A stretch of 64,000 bases of DNA from Actinacidiphila epipremni (GCF_012034175.1 NZ_JAATEJ010000012.1:1-64000), one strand, 5' to 3'; positions 37,308 to 51,553 are shown, numbered from the stretch's first letter. Notes: a model not told the origin generated them from the sequence alone. Translations and numbers: made by a program.

Positions 37308-38423
37308 ATGTCCGGTACAGGCGACCCACGGCCGCCGGCCGGCGCCACGCCCGTCGGGGCCAGGCGGCGCCGGCACCGCGGCCTGCGGATCACCGCATGG
37401 GCCGCGGCGGGCCTGGTGCTCGCCGGCGCCGGCGGCGCCGGATACCTCTACACCCGGCTCAACGGCAACATCCACAGCGTCGACATCGACTCCGCCCTCG
37501 GCCGCGACCGCCCCGTCAAGCTCGGCCACGGCTCCATGGACATCCTCGTCCTCGGCTCCGACTCCCGCTCGGGCGCCAACCGCGGCTACGGCCACGACAG
37601 CGGCACCGCCCGCTCGGACACCGCGATGGTCGTGCACCTGGCCAAGGGCCACAAGGACGCCACCGTGGTCAGCATCCCGCGCGACACCCTGGTCTACCGC
37701 CCCGCGTGCGCCAAGCCCGGCGGCGGCACCGCGCCGGCCGTCCGGCAGGCGATGTTCAACAGCGCCTACCAGGTCGGCGGCCCGGTCTGCGCGGTCAAGA
37801 CCGTCGAGAAGATGACCGGGCTGCGCATGGACCACTACGTCGAGGTCGACTTCGCCGGCTTCAAGAACCTGGTCGACGCGCTCGGCGGGGTCCCGCTGAC
37901 CACCACGCAGGCCATCCGCGACCCCAAGAGCCACCTCGACCTCGCCGCCGGCACCCACACCCTGGACGGCGACCAGGCGCTCGGCCTGGTCCGCACCCGG
38001 CACGGCGTCGCCGACGGCAGCGACCTGGGCCGTATCCAGCTCCAGCAGGCGTTCATGAAGGCCCTCATGGACCGCATACGGGGCCTGGGGCTGCTCACCA
38101 GCCCCGGCAAGCTGTTCTCGGTCGCCGACACCGCCACGAGCGCCGTGACGACCGACACCGGGCTCGGCTCGGTCGGCCGGCTCATGGGCCTGGCGCAGAG
38201 CGTGCGCGGCCTGCACTCCGGCCGTATCCACATGGTGACGCTCCCGGTGCGCTACGCGCCCGCCGACCACAACCGGGTGCAGCCCATCCCCGCCAAGGCC
38301 GCGCAGGTGTGGGGCGCGCTGCGGGCCGACAAGCCCGTACCGCCCTCCGCGGTCAGCGGCTCGGCAGCCGACCGGGTCGACGCCGGCAAGGTCGTCCGGC
38401 CCGGCCACCAGGGCCGGGAATGA
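37308..38423 (+). CDS. LytR-CpsA-Psr (LCP) family cell-wall ligase
   Basis: LCP enzymes move polyprenyl-phosphate-linked polymers such as teichoic acid or other glycopolymers onto peptidoglycan. The 371-residue protein has an arginine-rich N-terminus, one membrane helix (ITAWAAAGLVLAGAGGAGYL, about 28-47) and an outer LCP domain. That domain has DILVLGSDSR, RSDTAMVVHL, VSIPRDT and the conserved RTRHGVADGSDLGRIQLQQ. ATG 37308 is close to a GGAGGA site. It stands between the protease and rpmE, each with its own terminator or promoter region. Confidence 0.92.
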   Translation: MSGTGDPRPPAGATPVGARRRRHRGLRITAWAAAGLVLAGAGGAGYLYTRLNGNIHSVDIDSALGRDRPVKLGHGSMDILVLGSDSRSGANRGYGHDSGTARSDTAMVVHLAKGHKDATVVSIPRDTLVYRPACAKPGGGTAPAVRQAMFNSAYQVGGPVCAVKTVEKMTGLRMDHYVEVDFAGFKNLVDALGGVPLTTTQAIRDPKSHLDLAAGTHTLDGDQALGLVRTRHGVADGSDLGRIQLQQAFMKALMDRIRGLGLLTSPGKLFSVADTATSAVTTDTGLGSVGRLMGLAQSVRGLHSGRIHMVTLPVRYAPADHNRVQPIPAKAAQVWGALRADKPVPPSAVSGSAADRVDAGKVVRPGHQGRE

Positions 38424-38545
38424 TCCGGTAGCGGACCTGGTTTTGGGAGATGCGGCCGGTACTGGCACACTGGTCCGTCGGCCCCGGTTCACGTTCGGCA
38501 ACCCCGCCCTGCGACCCGGCGCCCTCCCGATACCTAGGAGCATCC

Positions 38546-38776
38546 GTGAAGCGCGACATCCACCCCGAGTACGTCGAGACCCAGGTCACCTGCACCTGTG
38601 GCGCGTCGTTCACCACCCGGAGCACCGAGAGCAGCGGCCAGATCCGCGCCGAGGTGTGCTCCGAGTGCCACCCGTTCTACACGGGCAAGCAGAAGATCCT
38701 CGACACCGGCGGCCGGGTGGCCCGCTTCGAGGCCCGCTTCGGCAAGGCGGCTGCCGCCGGCGGCAAGAAGAAGTAG
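38546..38776 (+). CDS. rpmE: 50S ribosomal protein L31, zinc-binding form
   Basis: This 76-residue protein starts at GTG 38546 ([11 protein letters not shown]) with AGGAG upstream. It keeps the zinc cysteines of the C+ form of L31 (VTCTCGASF and [11 protein letters not shown]). It ends in a lysine-rich GGKKK. The order rpmE-prfA-prmC is conserved. Zinc-free paralogues usually replace it under zinc starvation. None is seen in this window. Confidence 0.96.
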   Translation: MKRDIHPEYVETQVTCTCGASFTTRSTESSGQIRAEVCSECHPFYTGKQKILDTGGRVARFEARFGKAAAAGGKKK

Positions 38777-38784
38777 CGACCCGC

Positions 38785-38832
38785 AAGCGCCGGTTCCCGG
38801 TCGCCCCGCCCAGGGCGACCGGACCGGCGCTT
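38785..38832 (+). terminator. Hairpin after rpmE
   Basis: AAGCGCCGGT and CCGGTCGCCC, separated by a two-base bulge, pair with GGGCGACCGG and ACCGGCGCTT. A TTTG follows. It lies nine bases after the rpmE stop. Confidence 0.75.
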
Positions 38833-38847
38833 TGTCGTCCCCCTACT

Positions 38848-38921
38848 CCTTCCGGCACTTTCCGGTACGGGCCGGCGCCTTCCGGCACTTCCGATACATT
38901 TCGGCACTTTCGAAAACGCAG
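38848..38921 (+). repeat. TTCCGGCACTT-type repeats before prfA
   Basis: The block TTCCGGCACTT occurs at about 38849 and 38880, and a variant TTTCGGCACTT at about 38900. They fill the interval between the rpmE terminator and the prfA ribosome-binding site and may be promoter elements or binding sites. The function is unknown. Confidence 0.5.
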
Positions 38922-38930
38922 GGACTGATG

Positions 38931-40025
38931 ATGTTCGAGGCGGTCGAGGAACTGATCGGCGAGCACGCCGACCTCGAAAAGCGGCTGGCCGACCCCAGCG
39001 TCCACGCCGACCAGGCCAACGCCCGGCGGCTCACCAAGCGCTACGCCGAGCTGACCCCCATCGTCAGCACCTACCGGGCCTGGCGGCAGACCGGCGAGGA
39101 CATCGAGACGGCACGCGAACTCGGCGTCGACGACCCGGAGTTCGCCGCCGAGGTCAAGGAGCTGGACAAGGAGCGCGACGAGCTCACCGAGCGGCTGCGG
39201 CTGCTGCTGGTGCCGCGCGACCCCAGCGACGACAAGGACGTCATCCTGGAGGTCAAGGCCGGCGAGGGCGGCGAGGAGTCCGCGCTGTTCGCCGGCGACC
39301 TGCTGCGGATGTACCTGCGCTACGCCGAGCGGGTCGGCTGGAAGACCGAGATCCTCGACGCCAACCCCTCCGACCTCGGCGGCTACAAGGACGTCCAGGT
39401 CGCCGTCAAGGCCCCCCGTTCCCATGCGGGACACGCCACGAATCCGGGCCAGGGCGTCTGGGCGCGGCTGAAGTACGAGGGCGGGGTGCACCGCGTCCAG
39501 CGGGTGCCGGCCACCGAGTCCCAGGGCCGTATCCACACCTCCGCGGCCGGCGTGCTGGTCACCCCCGAGGCCGAGGAGGTCGAGGTCGAGATCAACGCGA
39601 ACGACCTGCGGATCGACGTCTACCGCTCCTCCGGGCCCGGCGGCCAGTCGGTCAACACCACCGACTCCGCGGTCCGCATCACCCACCTGCCCTCCGGCCT
39701 GGTCGTCTCCTGCCAGAACGAGAAGAGCCAGCTGCAGAACAAGGAGTCGGCGATGCGCATCCTGCGCTCCCGGCTGCTGGCCGCCGCCCAGGAGGAGGCC
39801 GAGCGCGAGGCGTCCGACGCCCGCCGCAGCCAGGTGCGCACCGTCGACCGCTCCGAGCGCATCCGCACGTACAACTACCCGGAGAACCGCATCTCCGACC
39901 ACCGCACCGGCTTCAAGGCCTACAACCTCGACCAGGTGCTCGACGGCGACCTCGACGCGCTGATCCAGTCCTGCGCCGACGCCGACTCCGCCGCCAAGCT
40001 GGCCGCGGCCGGCGACCAGAGCTGA
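38931..40025 (+). CDS. prfA: Peptide chain release factor 1
   Basis: RF1 reads UAA and UAG stops and releases the peptide. The 364-residue protein has an N-terminal coiled coil, the peptidyl-hydrolase motif GGQ in [16 protein letters not shown] (about residue 235) and the C-terminal [11 protein letters not shown]. The stop-recognition loop lies between them. [17 protein letters not shown] is the usual start, and a second ATG three bases earlier is possible. prmC, which methylates the GGQ glutamine, starts 13 bases after its stop. Confidence 0.96.
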   Translation: MFEAVEELIGEHADLEKRLADPSVHADQANARRLTKRYAELTPIVSTYRAWRQTGEDIETARELGVDDPEFAAEVKELDKERDELTERLRLLLVPRDPSDDKDVILEVKAGEGGEESALFAGDLLRMYLRYAERVGWKTEILDANPSDLGGYKDVQVAVKAPRSHAGHATNPGQGVWARLKYEGGVHRVQRVPATESQGRIHTSAAGVLVTPEAEEVEVEINANDLRIDVYRSSGPGGQSVNTTDSAVRITHLPSGLVVSCQNEKSQLQNKESAMRILRSRLLAAAQEEAEREASDARRSQVRTVDRSERIRTYNYPENRISDHRTGFKAYNLDQVLDGDLDALIQSCADADSAAKLAAAGDQS

Positions 40026-40038
40026 GGGGCGGCGCACG

Positions 40039-40884
40039 GTGAACCTGCTGCTCGCCGAGGTCGCACAGGCCGCCCAGCGGCTCGCCGACGCCGGAGTGCC
40101 CTCGCCGCGCTTCGACGCCGAGGAGCTGGCCGCCTACGTCCACGGCGTCAAGCGCGGCGAGCTGCACCGCGTCGCCGACAGCGAGTTCGACGCCCGCTAC
40201 TGGGAGGCCGTCGCCCGCCGGGAGGCCCGCGAACCGCTCCAGCACATCACCGGCCGGGCCTTCTTCCGCTACCTCGAACTCAGCGTCGGGCCGGGGGTGT
40301 TCGTGCCCCGCCCGGAGACCGAGTCGGTCGTCGGCTGGGCCATAGACGCCGTCCGCGCCATGGACGTGGCGGAGCCGCGCATCGTCGACCTGTGCACGGG
40401 CTCCGGCGCCATCGCGCTCGCCCTGGCCCAGGAGGTGCCCCGCTCCCGGGTGCACGCCGTCGAACTGTCCGAGGCCGCCCTGGACTACGCCCGCAAGAAC
40501 ACCGCCGGCAGCAAGGTGGACCTGCGGCACGGCGACGCCCTGACCGCCTTCCCCGACCTCAACGGCCAGGTGGACCTGGTCATCTCCAACCCGCCCTACA
40601 TCCCGCTCACCGAGTGGGAGCACGTGGCCCCCGAGGCACGCGACCACGACCCGGACATGGCACTGTTCTCCGGCGAGGACGGTCTCGACACCATCCGCGG
40701 CATCGAGCGCACCGCGCACCGGCTGCTGCGGCCCGGTGGCGTCGTCGTCATCGAGCACGCCGACTCCCAGGGCGGGCAGGTGCCGTGGATCTTCAAGGAG
40801 GACGCGGGCTGGGCGGACGCGGCCGACCACCCCGATCTCAACAACCGCCCGCGCTTCACCTCGGCCCGCAAGGCACTGCCGTGA
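40039..40884 (+). CDS. prmC: Release-factor glutamine methyltransferase
   Basis: PrmC (HemK) methylates the GGQ glutamine of RF1 and RF2. The 281-residue protein has an N-terminal helical substrate domain, the SAM-binding VDLCTGSGAIALALA (about residue 117) and the catalytic LVISNPPYIPLTEW (NPPY at about 185). GTG 40039 follows closely behind prfA, and the two are likely one operon with the next genes. Confidence 0.95.
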   Translation: MNLLLAEVAQAAQRLADAGVPSPRFDAEELAAYVHGVKRGELHRVADSEFDARYWEAVARREAREPLQHITGRAFFRYLELSVGPGVFVPRPETESVVGWAIDAVRAMDVAEPRIVDLCTGSGAIALALAQEVPRSRVHAVELSEAALDYARKNTAGSKVDLRHGDALTAFPDLNGQVDLVISNPPYIPLTEWEHVAPEARDHDPDMALFSGEDGLDTIRGIERTAHRLLRPGGVVVIEHADSQGGQVPWIFKEDAGWADAADHPDLNNRPRFTSARKALP

Positions 40885-40945
40885 CCAGGCACCCCGCCCC
40901 GGCGCCGGACCCGGCAGCAGCACAGCTTTCTTCGGAGGTCATCCC

Positions 40946-41593
40946 ATGGCACGGCGATACGACTGCGCGGACGCGACCGACCGGGCGACCGGCCTGCGCG
41001 AAGCCACCTCGGCGGTCAAGCGCGGCGAACTCGTCGTGCTGCCCACCGACACCGTCTACGGCATCGGCGCCGACGCCTTCGACGCCGAGGCGGTAGGCGA
41101 CCTGCTGGAGGCCAAGGGCCGCGGTCGCAACATGCCCTCGCCCGTCCTGGTCGGCTCGCCCAACACCCTGCACGGCATCGTCACCGACTTCTCCGAGCAG
41201 GCGTGGGAACTCGTCGACGCCTTCTGGCCCGGCGCGCTGACCCTGGTCACCAAGCACCAGCCGTCGCTCAGCTGGGACCTCGGCGACACCCGCGGCACCG
41301 TCGCCGTGCGGATGCCGCTGCACCCGGTCGCCATCGAACTGCTCACCGCCACCGGCCCGATGGCCGTCTCCAGCGCCAACCTCACCGGTATGCCCTCGCC
41401 GCAGGACTGCGACGCCGCCCAGGGCATGCTCGGCGACTCCGTCGCGGTCTACCTCGACGGCGGGCCCACCCCGGCCGCCGTACCGTCGTCGATCGTCGAC
41501 GTCACGGGCAAGGTGCCGGTGCTGCTGCGGGCCGGCGCGATCAGCGCGGAGGAGCTGCGCACGGTCGTCCCTGACCTGCAGGAGCGGCGTTGA
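40946..41593 (+). CDS. L-threonylcarbamoyladenylate synthase (TsaC/Sua5 type)
   Basis: This YrdC-domain enzyme makes threonylcarbamoyl-AMP from threonine, bicarbonate and ATP for the t6A37 tRNA modification. The 215-residue protein has KRGELVVLPTDTVYGIGADA, KGRGRNMPSPVLVG, DAFWPGALTLV and VAVRMPLHPVAIELL, then SSANLTGMPSP. The Sua5 C-terminal domain is absent, so it is the short TsaC-like form. ATG 40946 has GGAGG upstream. It overlaps the phosphatase gene by four bases. Confidence 0.92.
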   Translation: MARRYDCADATDRATGLREATSAVKRGELVVLPTDTVYGIGADAFDAEAVGDLLEAKGRGRNMPSPVLVGSPNTLHGIVTDFSEQAWELVDAFWPGALTLVTKHQPSLSWDLGDTRGTVAVRMPLHPVAIELLTATGPMAVSSANLTGMPSPQDCDAAQGMLGDSVAVYLDGGPTPAAVPSSIVDVTGKVPVLLRAGAISAEELRTVVPDLQERR

Positions 41594-42261
41594 CCACGCC
41601 CCCCGACGGGCGCGGCATACGCGGACACCCCGGGCACGTGCCGGCCGCCGTCCCCGGCGGCGCCGACGCCTTCCGCATCCTGCACGTGTGCACCGGCAAC
41701 GTCTGCCGCTCGCCCATCGCCGAACGGCTCACCCGGCTCGGCCTGGTGCGCCGGCTCGGCGACGGCGCCGCCGGCATGATCGTGGAGTCGGCCGGCACAT
41801 GGGGCCACGAGGGCGCCCCCATGGAGGCGCACGCCGCGGCCGTGCTCGCCGAGTACGGGGCCGACGCGTCCGGCTTCACCGGCCGTGAACTGCTCGACGA
41901 CCACGTCATCGACGCCGATCTGGTCCTGACCGCGACCCGCGACCACCGCTCCCAGGTGATCTCGATGGGCCACGCGGCGGGCCTGCGTACCTTCACCCTC
42001 AAGGAGTTCACCCGCCTGGTGCGGGCCATCGACACCACCACGCTGCCCGAGGGCAGCGTGACCGAGCGGGCCAGGGCGCTGGTACGGGCCGCCGCGGCGC
42101 TGCGCGGCTGGCTGCTGGCCCCGAGCCCGGACGCCGACGAGGTCCGCGACCCGTACGGCGCCCCGCTGTCGTACTTCCGCAGTGTCGGCGCGGAGATCCA
42201 CGACGCCCTGGAGCCGACGGTCACCGCGCTGACCGGCGTCGGCGCCACCGTCCAGTCATGA
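41590..42261 (+). CDS. Low-molecular-weight protein-tyrosine phosphatase
   Basis: The 223-residue protein has the phosphatase loop VCTGNVCRSP (C-x5-R) near residue 35. The general acid Asp is in VRDPYG, late in the chain. The TTG start at 41590 overlaps the previous stop (TTGA) and has GGAG five bases upstream. Such enzymes dephosphorylate tyrosine on regulatory or polysaccharide-making proteins. A WecA-like gene follows, which suits a link to cell-envelope glycans, although this is inference. Confidence 0.9.
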   Translation: MTTPPDGRGIRGHPGHVPAAVPGGADAFRILHVCTGNVCRSPIAERLTRLGLVRRLGDGAAGMIVESAGTWGHEGAPMEAHAAAVLAEYGADASGFTGRELLDDHVIDADLVLTATRDHRSQVISMGHAAGLRTFTLKEFTRLVRAIDTTTLPEGSVTERARALVRAAAALRGWLLAPSPDADEVRDPYGAPLSYFRSVGAEIHDALEPTVTALTGVGATVQS

Positions 42262-42429
42262 CCGCCCGGCCATGACCGCGCGGGCCGGTGCAACCGCGCG
42301 GGCATGCTGTGAGTCTCCCCTGGTGTTCGCCGACCCGGCCCGGCCACCACTAGGGTGTGACGCTGTGAGGTACCACCCCCGGACGTGTGCGCAAGCCCGC
42401 TACGCCCCCGGAACCGTCGGAGGCGGCTC

Positions 42430-43776
42430 GTGCGCGAGTATCTGCTGACCCTCTTCGTCTCCGCCGCGGTCACGTATCTGCTGACCGGACCGGTGCGGAA
42501 GTTCGCCATCGCCGCCGGCGCGATGCCGCCCATCAGGGCGCGTGACGTGCACCGCGAGCCCACCCCGCGGCTCGGCGGCATCGCGATGTTCGGCGGCCTG
42601 TGCGCGGGGCTGCTGGTCGCGGCGCACCTCAACGACATCGGCGACGTGTTCTCGGTGTCCAACGAGCCGCGCGCGCTGCTGTCCGGGGCCGGGCTGATCT
42701 GGGTGCTCGGCGTGCTGGACGACAAGTGGGGCGTGGACGCGCTCGTCAAGCTGGGCGTGCAGATGATCGCCGCCGGCGTGATGGTGCTCCAGGGCCTGAC
42801 GATCCTGTGGCTGCCGGTCCCCGGCATCGGCCCGGTCGCGCTGACCCCCGTGCAGTCCACGCTGCTCACCGTCGCGCTGGTGGTCATCACGATCAACGCG
42901 GTCAACTTCGTCGACGGCCTGGACGGCCTCGCGGCCGGCATGGTGTGCATCGCGTCCATCGCGTTCTTCATGTACGCCTACCGCATGTGGTACGGCTACG
43001 GCGTCGAGGCCGCGGCCCCCGCGACGCTCTTCAGCGCGGTGCTGATCGGCATGTGCCTGGGCTTCCTGCCGCACAACATCCACCCGGCCAGGATCTTCAT
43101 GGGCGACTCCGGGTCGATGCTGATCGGCCTGGTCTTCTCCTCGGCCGCGATCTCCATCACCGGGCAGGTCGACCCGGACGCGATCACGTCCTTCACCGGG
43201 TCGACCCGGCAGACCGTGCACTTCATGGTGCCGGTCTACATGCCGCTGCTGCTGCCGCTGACGATGATCGCCATCCCCGCCGCCGACCTGGTGCTCGCGG
43301 TGGTGCGCAGGACCTGGCGCGGGCAGTCGCCGTTCGCCGCCGACCGCGGCCATCTGCACCACCGGCTGCTGGAGATCGGGCACTCGCACAGCCGGGCGGT
43401 GCTGATCATGTACTTCTGGTCGGCGCTGTTCGCGTTCGCCGCGGTCGCGTTCTCGGTGACGTCGTCGAGCCTGTGGATCGTGCTGGTGATCGTCGCGCTG
43501 AGCGCGCTGGGCCTGGTCGTGCTGCTGCTGCCGCGCTTCAAGCCGGCCGCCCCGGACTGGGCCGAGGCCGTGGTGCCGCCGCGCTACCGGCGGCGCAGGC
43601 GGCGGCTGGCGGCCGGTGCCGCCGCGGCCGAGCGGGAGATGCGCTCGGCGGACCGCCCCGCGCTGCACGGCTCCACCGCGATCGGCGCCCGGGCCAGGGT
43701 CGCCGACCGGCGCCCGGACCGCCGGTCGGCCACCGCCGCCCGCCGCGATGTGAGCCGAGACGTAACTCACCCATAA
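42430..43776 (+). CDS. WecA/MraY-like undecaprenyl-phosphate glycosyltransferase
   Basis: This 448-residue membrane protein has about eleven helices. It transfers a sugar phosphate onto undecaprenyl phosphate, the first step of a cell-wall glycopolymer. Visible are PTPRLGGIAMFGG, the catalytic NAVNFVDGLDGLAAG, HPARIFMGDSGSML and the HLHHRLLEIGHSH loop. The C-terminal 90 residues are a long basic, Arg/Ala-rich tail. GTG 42430 is preceded by GGAGG. In other Streptomyces a glyA gene often lies between the phosphatase and this gene, and here it is absent. Confidence 0.92.
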   Translation: MREYLLTLFVSAAVTYLLTGPVRKFAIAAGAMPPIRARDVHREPTPRLGGIAMFGGLCAGLLVAAHLNDIGDVFSVSNEPRALLSGAGLIWVLGVLDDKWGVDALVKLGVQMIAAGVMVLQGLTILWLPVPGIGPVALTPVQSTLLTVALVVITINAVNFVDGLDGLAAGMVCIASIAFFMYAYRMWYGYGVEAAAPATLFSAVLIGMCLGFLPHNIHPARIFMGDSGSMLIGLVFSSAAISITGQVDPDAITSFTGSTRQTVHFMVPVYMPLLLPLTMIAIPAADLVLAVVRRTWRGQSPFAADRGHLHHRLLEIGHSHSRAVLIMYFWSALFAFAAVAFSVTSSSLWIVLVIVALSALGLVVLLLPRFKPAAPDWAEAVVPPRYRRRRRRLAAGAAAAEREMRSADRPALHGSTAIGARARVADRRPDRRSATAARRDVSRDVTHP

Positions 43777-43990
43777 CGGGCGGCGTGTCGCGACCACAGT
43801 CTTGTGACAGGCAGCACATCTCCATGGTAAAGACCGCATCAAATACTTTGTGATACCGTTCACGAAAGCAGGGCACGCGTCGTTGGACCCCGTGAGCGGT
43901 CGACCGGCGTGAGGCACGTCCTCGGTCCCTGACTACGCTCGTCTCCGACGACATCCGCTTGCCCCAACTCCCGCCGGAGGAGCCGTCACC

Positions 43991-44407
43991 ATGCAGCAGA
44001 ACGACGCCCGAATCCTCAGGGGAGCCGCGTACGTCGCCGCCCCCGTCGGAGTTGTCGCCACCGTCCTCAGTGCCGTGCTCGCGGGCGAAAAGGGCTTGCT
44101 CGGCGGCCTGATGGCGGTCCTCGTGGTGGGGGTCTTCTTCGCCTTCGGCTCCTGGGCCCTGATGACCATGACCGCCGAGCGCCCGCAGATCGCGATGGCC
44201 GCCGGCATGCTGGTCTACGCCGTGCAGATCCTGATGATCGGCGTCTTCATCGTCGTCTTCAAGGACACCACACTCTTCAGCGGCAAGGCCTTCGGCCTGA
44301 GCCTGCTGGCGACCGCCCTGTCCTGGGTGGGCGGCCAGGTCAGGCAGAGCCTGACCTCCCGGATGCTCTACGTCGACCCCGTCCCGTCCGTCCCGCCGGC
44401 CGAATGA
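43991..44407 (+). CDS. atpI: ATP synthase-associated protein AtpI
   Basis: This 138-residue protein has four hydrophobic segments (RGAAYVAAPVGVVATVLSAV, LLGGLMAVLVVGVFFAFGSW, IAMAAGMLVYAVQILMIGVF and a fourth). It lies first in the atp operon, the usual place of AtpI, which assists assembly of the c-ring. GGAGGAG lies upstream of ATG 43991. Sequence conservation in this family is low, so identity rests partly on position. Confidence 0.85.
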   Translation: MQQNDARILRGAAYVAAPVGVVATVLSAVLAGEKGLLGGLMAVLVVGVFFAFGSWALMTMTAERPQIAMAAGMLVYAVQILMIGVFIVVFKDTTLFSGKAFGLSLLATALSWVGGQVRQSLTSRMLYVDPVPSVPPAE

Positions 44408-44705
44408 TGCGCGGGGCCAAGGGCCGGGTAAAGAGGCTGCAATTCCATCTGCTATCGTCCGGAAACGCATCTGGACGTGGAGGCCCCTCTCACCTGGAGA
44501 AGGTGCTGCCCCCGCGCCCATCGGTGTACTCGGAACCGGCGCCGCGGACGCGGCGCGGAGCCCGGGTTCCCGGTCTTCGATGCGGGCTCCCAGCGGACAG
44601 TGGTGACTTCGCCACGCCTCGTCCGCCGTGCCGACCAGCGGCCTCACCAGCCGCGCTGACACACAAGGTTGCCGTTACTTATGCGTCACGACGAAGGAGT
44701 CACGG

Positions 44706-45512
44706 GTGAGTGCCCACACGCTGCTCGCTGAGGCTGGCTGTCACATCAAGCAGGACTGCGGTTTCCCTGCTCCGGGCCTTCACTCGTTCGACTTCAAGCC
44801 GATCTTCAGCATCGGCAGCTTCGACTTCACCAAGCCGATGCTGCTGGCGATCCTCTGCATGCTGCTGGTGGTGGGCTTCTTCTGGGCCGCGTTCAACAAG
44901 CCCAAGCTGGTCCCCGGCAAGCTCCAGCTGGTCGGCGAGATCGGCTACACGTTCGTGGCCCGCAGCATCGCCCGCGAAGTCATCGGCAAGAAGGGCGACA
45001 AGTACGTCCCCTTCCTCACGTCGATCTTCTTCTTCGTGTGGTTCATGAACATCATGTCGATCATCCCGTTCGCCCAGTTCCCGGCGACCTCGCGGTTCGC
45101 GTTCCCGGTGGCACTGGCGGCGCTGGTCTTCATCACGTACATGTACCTCACGTTCAAGACGCACGGCTTCCGCAAGGGCGTCAAGAACCTGGTGTGGATC
45201 TCGGGCCTGCCCAAGCCGCTGGTCCCGCTGATCGTGCTGCTGGAGTTCATCCAGAACGTCATCACCCGCCCGTTCACCCTCGCGGTCCGGCTGTGGGCGA
45301 ACATGTTCGCCGGCCACATGCTGATCGTCATGTTCAGCGTCGCGAGCTGGTACCTGCTGACGCCGACCTGGCTGACGGCGGTGTCCGCGGGCTCCTTCGG
45401 GCTGGCGATCTTCATGACGGCCTTCGAGCTGCTGATCCAGTTCCTGCAGGCGTACATCTTCACGCTGCTGGCCTCGATCTACATTCAGGGAGCGCTCGAA
45501 GAGGGCCACTGA
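44706..45512 (+). CDS. atpB: ATP synthase Fo subunit a
   Basis: Subunit a forms the proton half-channels. The 268-residue protein has five to six helices. The essential arginine is in PFTLAVRLWANMFAGHM, and the conserved LLIQFLQAYIFTLLASIYI is near the end. GTG 44706 is set by AAGGAG. The preceding 298 bases (44408-44705) hold no gene. TATCGT at 44453 could be a -10 box for an internal atp promoter. Confidence 0.97.
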   Translation: MSAHTLLAEAGCHIKQDCGFPAPGLHSFDFKPIFSIGSFDFTKPMLLAILCMLLVVGFFWAAFNKPKLVPGKLQLVGEIGYTFVARSIAREVIGKKGDKYVPFLTSIFFFVWFMNIMSIIPFAQFPATSRFAFPVALAALVFITYMYLTFKTHGFRKGVKNLVWISGLPKPLVPLIVLLEFIQNVITRPFTLAVRLWANMFAGHMLIVMFSVASWYLLTPTWLTAVSAGSFGLAIFMTAFELLIQFLQAYIFTLLASIYIQGALEEGH

Positions 45513-45851
<339 letters not shown>

Positions 45852-45893
45852 CCGGCGCCCACCGCCAGCAGCCACTCGACGAAAGGTTCAGAC

Positions 45894-46439
45894 ATGATGA
45901 CCTTCCTTGCGGAGGAGGGGGCGCAGAACCCGCTCATCCCCGACACCGCGGAACTGGTTGTCGGCCTGCTCTGCTTCTTCATCGTCTTCGGCCTCCTCGG
46001 GAGGAAGCTCCTGCCGAACATCCAGAAGACCCTTGCGGAGCGGCATGACGCGATCGAGGGTGGCCTGGAGCGGGCGGAGAAGGCTCAGGCCGAGGCCAAC
46101 CGCACGCTGGAGGAGTACAAGGCGCAGCTCGCCGGCGCCCGCCACGAGGCGGCCCGGATCACCGAGCAGGCCCGCGAGCAGGGCGCGCAGATCATCGCCG
46201 AGATGCGCGAGGAGGGCCAGCGCCAGCGTGACGCCATCGTCGCCGCCGGTCACGCCCAGATCGAGGCCGACCGCCGCCAGGTGACGGTCACGCTGCGCCA
46301 GGAGGTCGGCCGGATCGCCACCGACCTGGCCGGCAAGCTGGTCGGCGAGTCCCTGGAGGACTCCGCCCGGCAGAGCCGCACCATCGACCGCTTCCTGGAC
46401 AGCCTGGACGACGCGTCGACGGCTGAGGCGGCGCGATGA
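45894..46439 (+). CDS. atpF: ATP synthase Fo subunit b
   Basis: The 181-residue protein has one membrane helix (LVVGLLCFFIVFGLLGRKLL, about 21-40). A long charged coiled coil follows, which forms the outer stalk (EKAQAEANRTLEEYKAQLAG and onward). ATG 45894 or 45897 can start it. It ends 85 bases before atpH. Confidence 0.96.
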   Translation: MMTFLAEEGAQNPLIPDTAELVVGLLCFFIVFGLLGRKLLPNIQKTLAERHDAIEGGLERAEKAQAEANRTLEEYKAQLAGARHEAARITEQAREQGAQIIAEMREEGQRQRDAIVAAGHAQIEADRRQVTVTLRQEVGRIATDLAGKLVGESLEDSARQSRTIDRFLDSLDDASTAEAAR

Positions 46440-46524
46440 ACGCCGGAACGACGAGCCGGCGAGCGTACGCGACCGTCGGCCTCGGCGCCGCGTACGCGGC
46501 CGAGCGAGCCGGGGAGTGTGACCG

Positions 46525-47340
46525 ATGAACGGAGCGAGCCGCGAGGCGCTGGCCGCTGCCCGTGAGCGGCTGGACGCGCTGACCGACAACGTCTCGGTCG
46601 ACGCGACCCGGCTGGCCGACGAGCTGGCCGCCGTGACCGCGCTGCTGCAGCGCGAGTCCGGGCTGCGCCGCGCCCTGACCGACCCGGGCCAGCCCGGTGA
46701 GGCCAAGGCCGCGCTGGCCCGGCGGCTGCTCGGCAGCCAGCTCGGCGCCGACAGCACCGACCTGGTCGCCGGCATGGTGCGGGCCCGCTGGTCGCAGTCC
46801 CGCGACCTGGTGGACGCGCTGGAGGAGCTGGCCGACACCGCCGACCTCACGGCGGCCGAGAAGGACGGCAGCCTCGACGACGTCGAGGACGAGCTGTTCC
46901 GCTTCGGCCGGATCGCCGCGAACAACAGCGAGCTGCGCGCGGCGCTCGGCAGCCGGACCGGCGAGGACGCCGCCAAGGCGCAGCTGCTGCACACGCTGCT
47001 GGGCGGCCGTGCCAAGCCGGTCACCGAGCGGCTGGTCGTACGGCTGGTGACCGCACCGCGAGGACGTAGCCTGGAGGGCGGGATCGAATCCCTGTCCAAG
47101 CTGGCCGCGGCCCGCCGCGGCCGGACGGTCGCCGAGGTGGTCTCGGCGACCCCGCTCAGCCAGACGCAGCGGCGCCGGCTCGCGGACGCCCTGGCCCGTA
47201 TCTACGGCCGCCCGGTGCACCTGAACCTGGACGTGGACCCCTCGGTCCTCGGCGGGGTCCGGGTCCGGGTCGGTGACGAGGTCATCAACGGCACGATCGC
47301 GGACCGCCTCGACGAGGCGACCCGCAGGATGGCCGGCTGA
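46525..47340 (+). CDS. atpH: ATP synthase F1 subunit delta
   Basis: This 271-residue protein is longer than E. coli delta (177), as usual in actinobacteria, with an extended middle. It ends with the conserved VDPSVLGGVRVRVGDEVING. It joins the outer stalk to F1. GGGGAG lies upstream of ATG 46525. Confidence 0.95.
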   Translation: MNGASREALAAARERLDALTDNVSVDATRLADELAAVTALLQRESGLRRALTDPGQPGEAKAALARRLLGSQLGADSTDLVAGMVRARWSQSRDLVDALEELADTADLTAAEKDGSLDDVEDELFRFGRIAANNSELRAALGSRTGEDAAKAQLLHTLLGGRAKPVTERLVVRLVTAPRGRSLEGGIESLSKLAAARRGRTVAEVVSATPLSQTQRRRLADALARIYGRPVHLNLDVDPSVLGGVRVRVGDEVINGTIADRLDEATRRMAG

Positions 47341-47500
47341 CCGGGCCGACCGCACCGGCGGGCGCTGCCGGCAGCCGCCGACCAGCGCCGACCGGCCCTG
47401 ACAAGCGCACACAAGCACCACAGACAAGCACTGACGGCCCGCGTTGGGCCGAACGCCCCCAAGAAGACTTCGGGCCCAACAAGGAGAGCAGGGAACCCAG

Positions 47501-49072
<1,572 letters not shown>

Positions 49073-49076
49073 TCGC

Positions 49077-51444
<2,368 letters not shown>

Positions 51445-51553
51445 CCCAGGGCGGCACCGAGGGGGGCAGCCGGCATCTGCCCCCCTCGCGCAGCCCTTAT
51501 TCTTTGTCTTACGCACCCCCGTCCTCCGGTGGGTGCCGACCCGAGGAGCCGTC

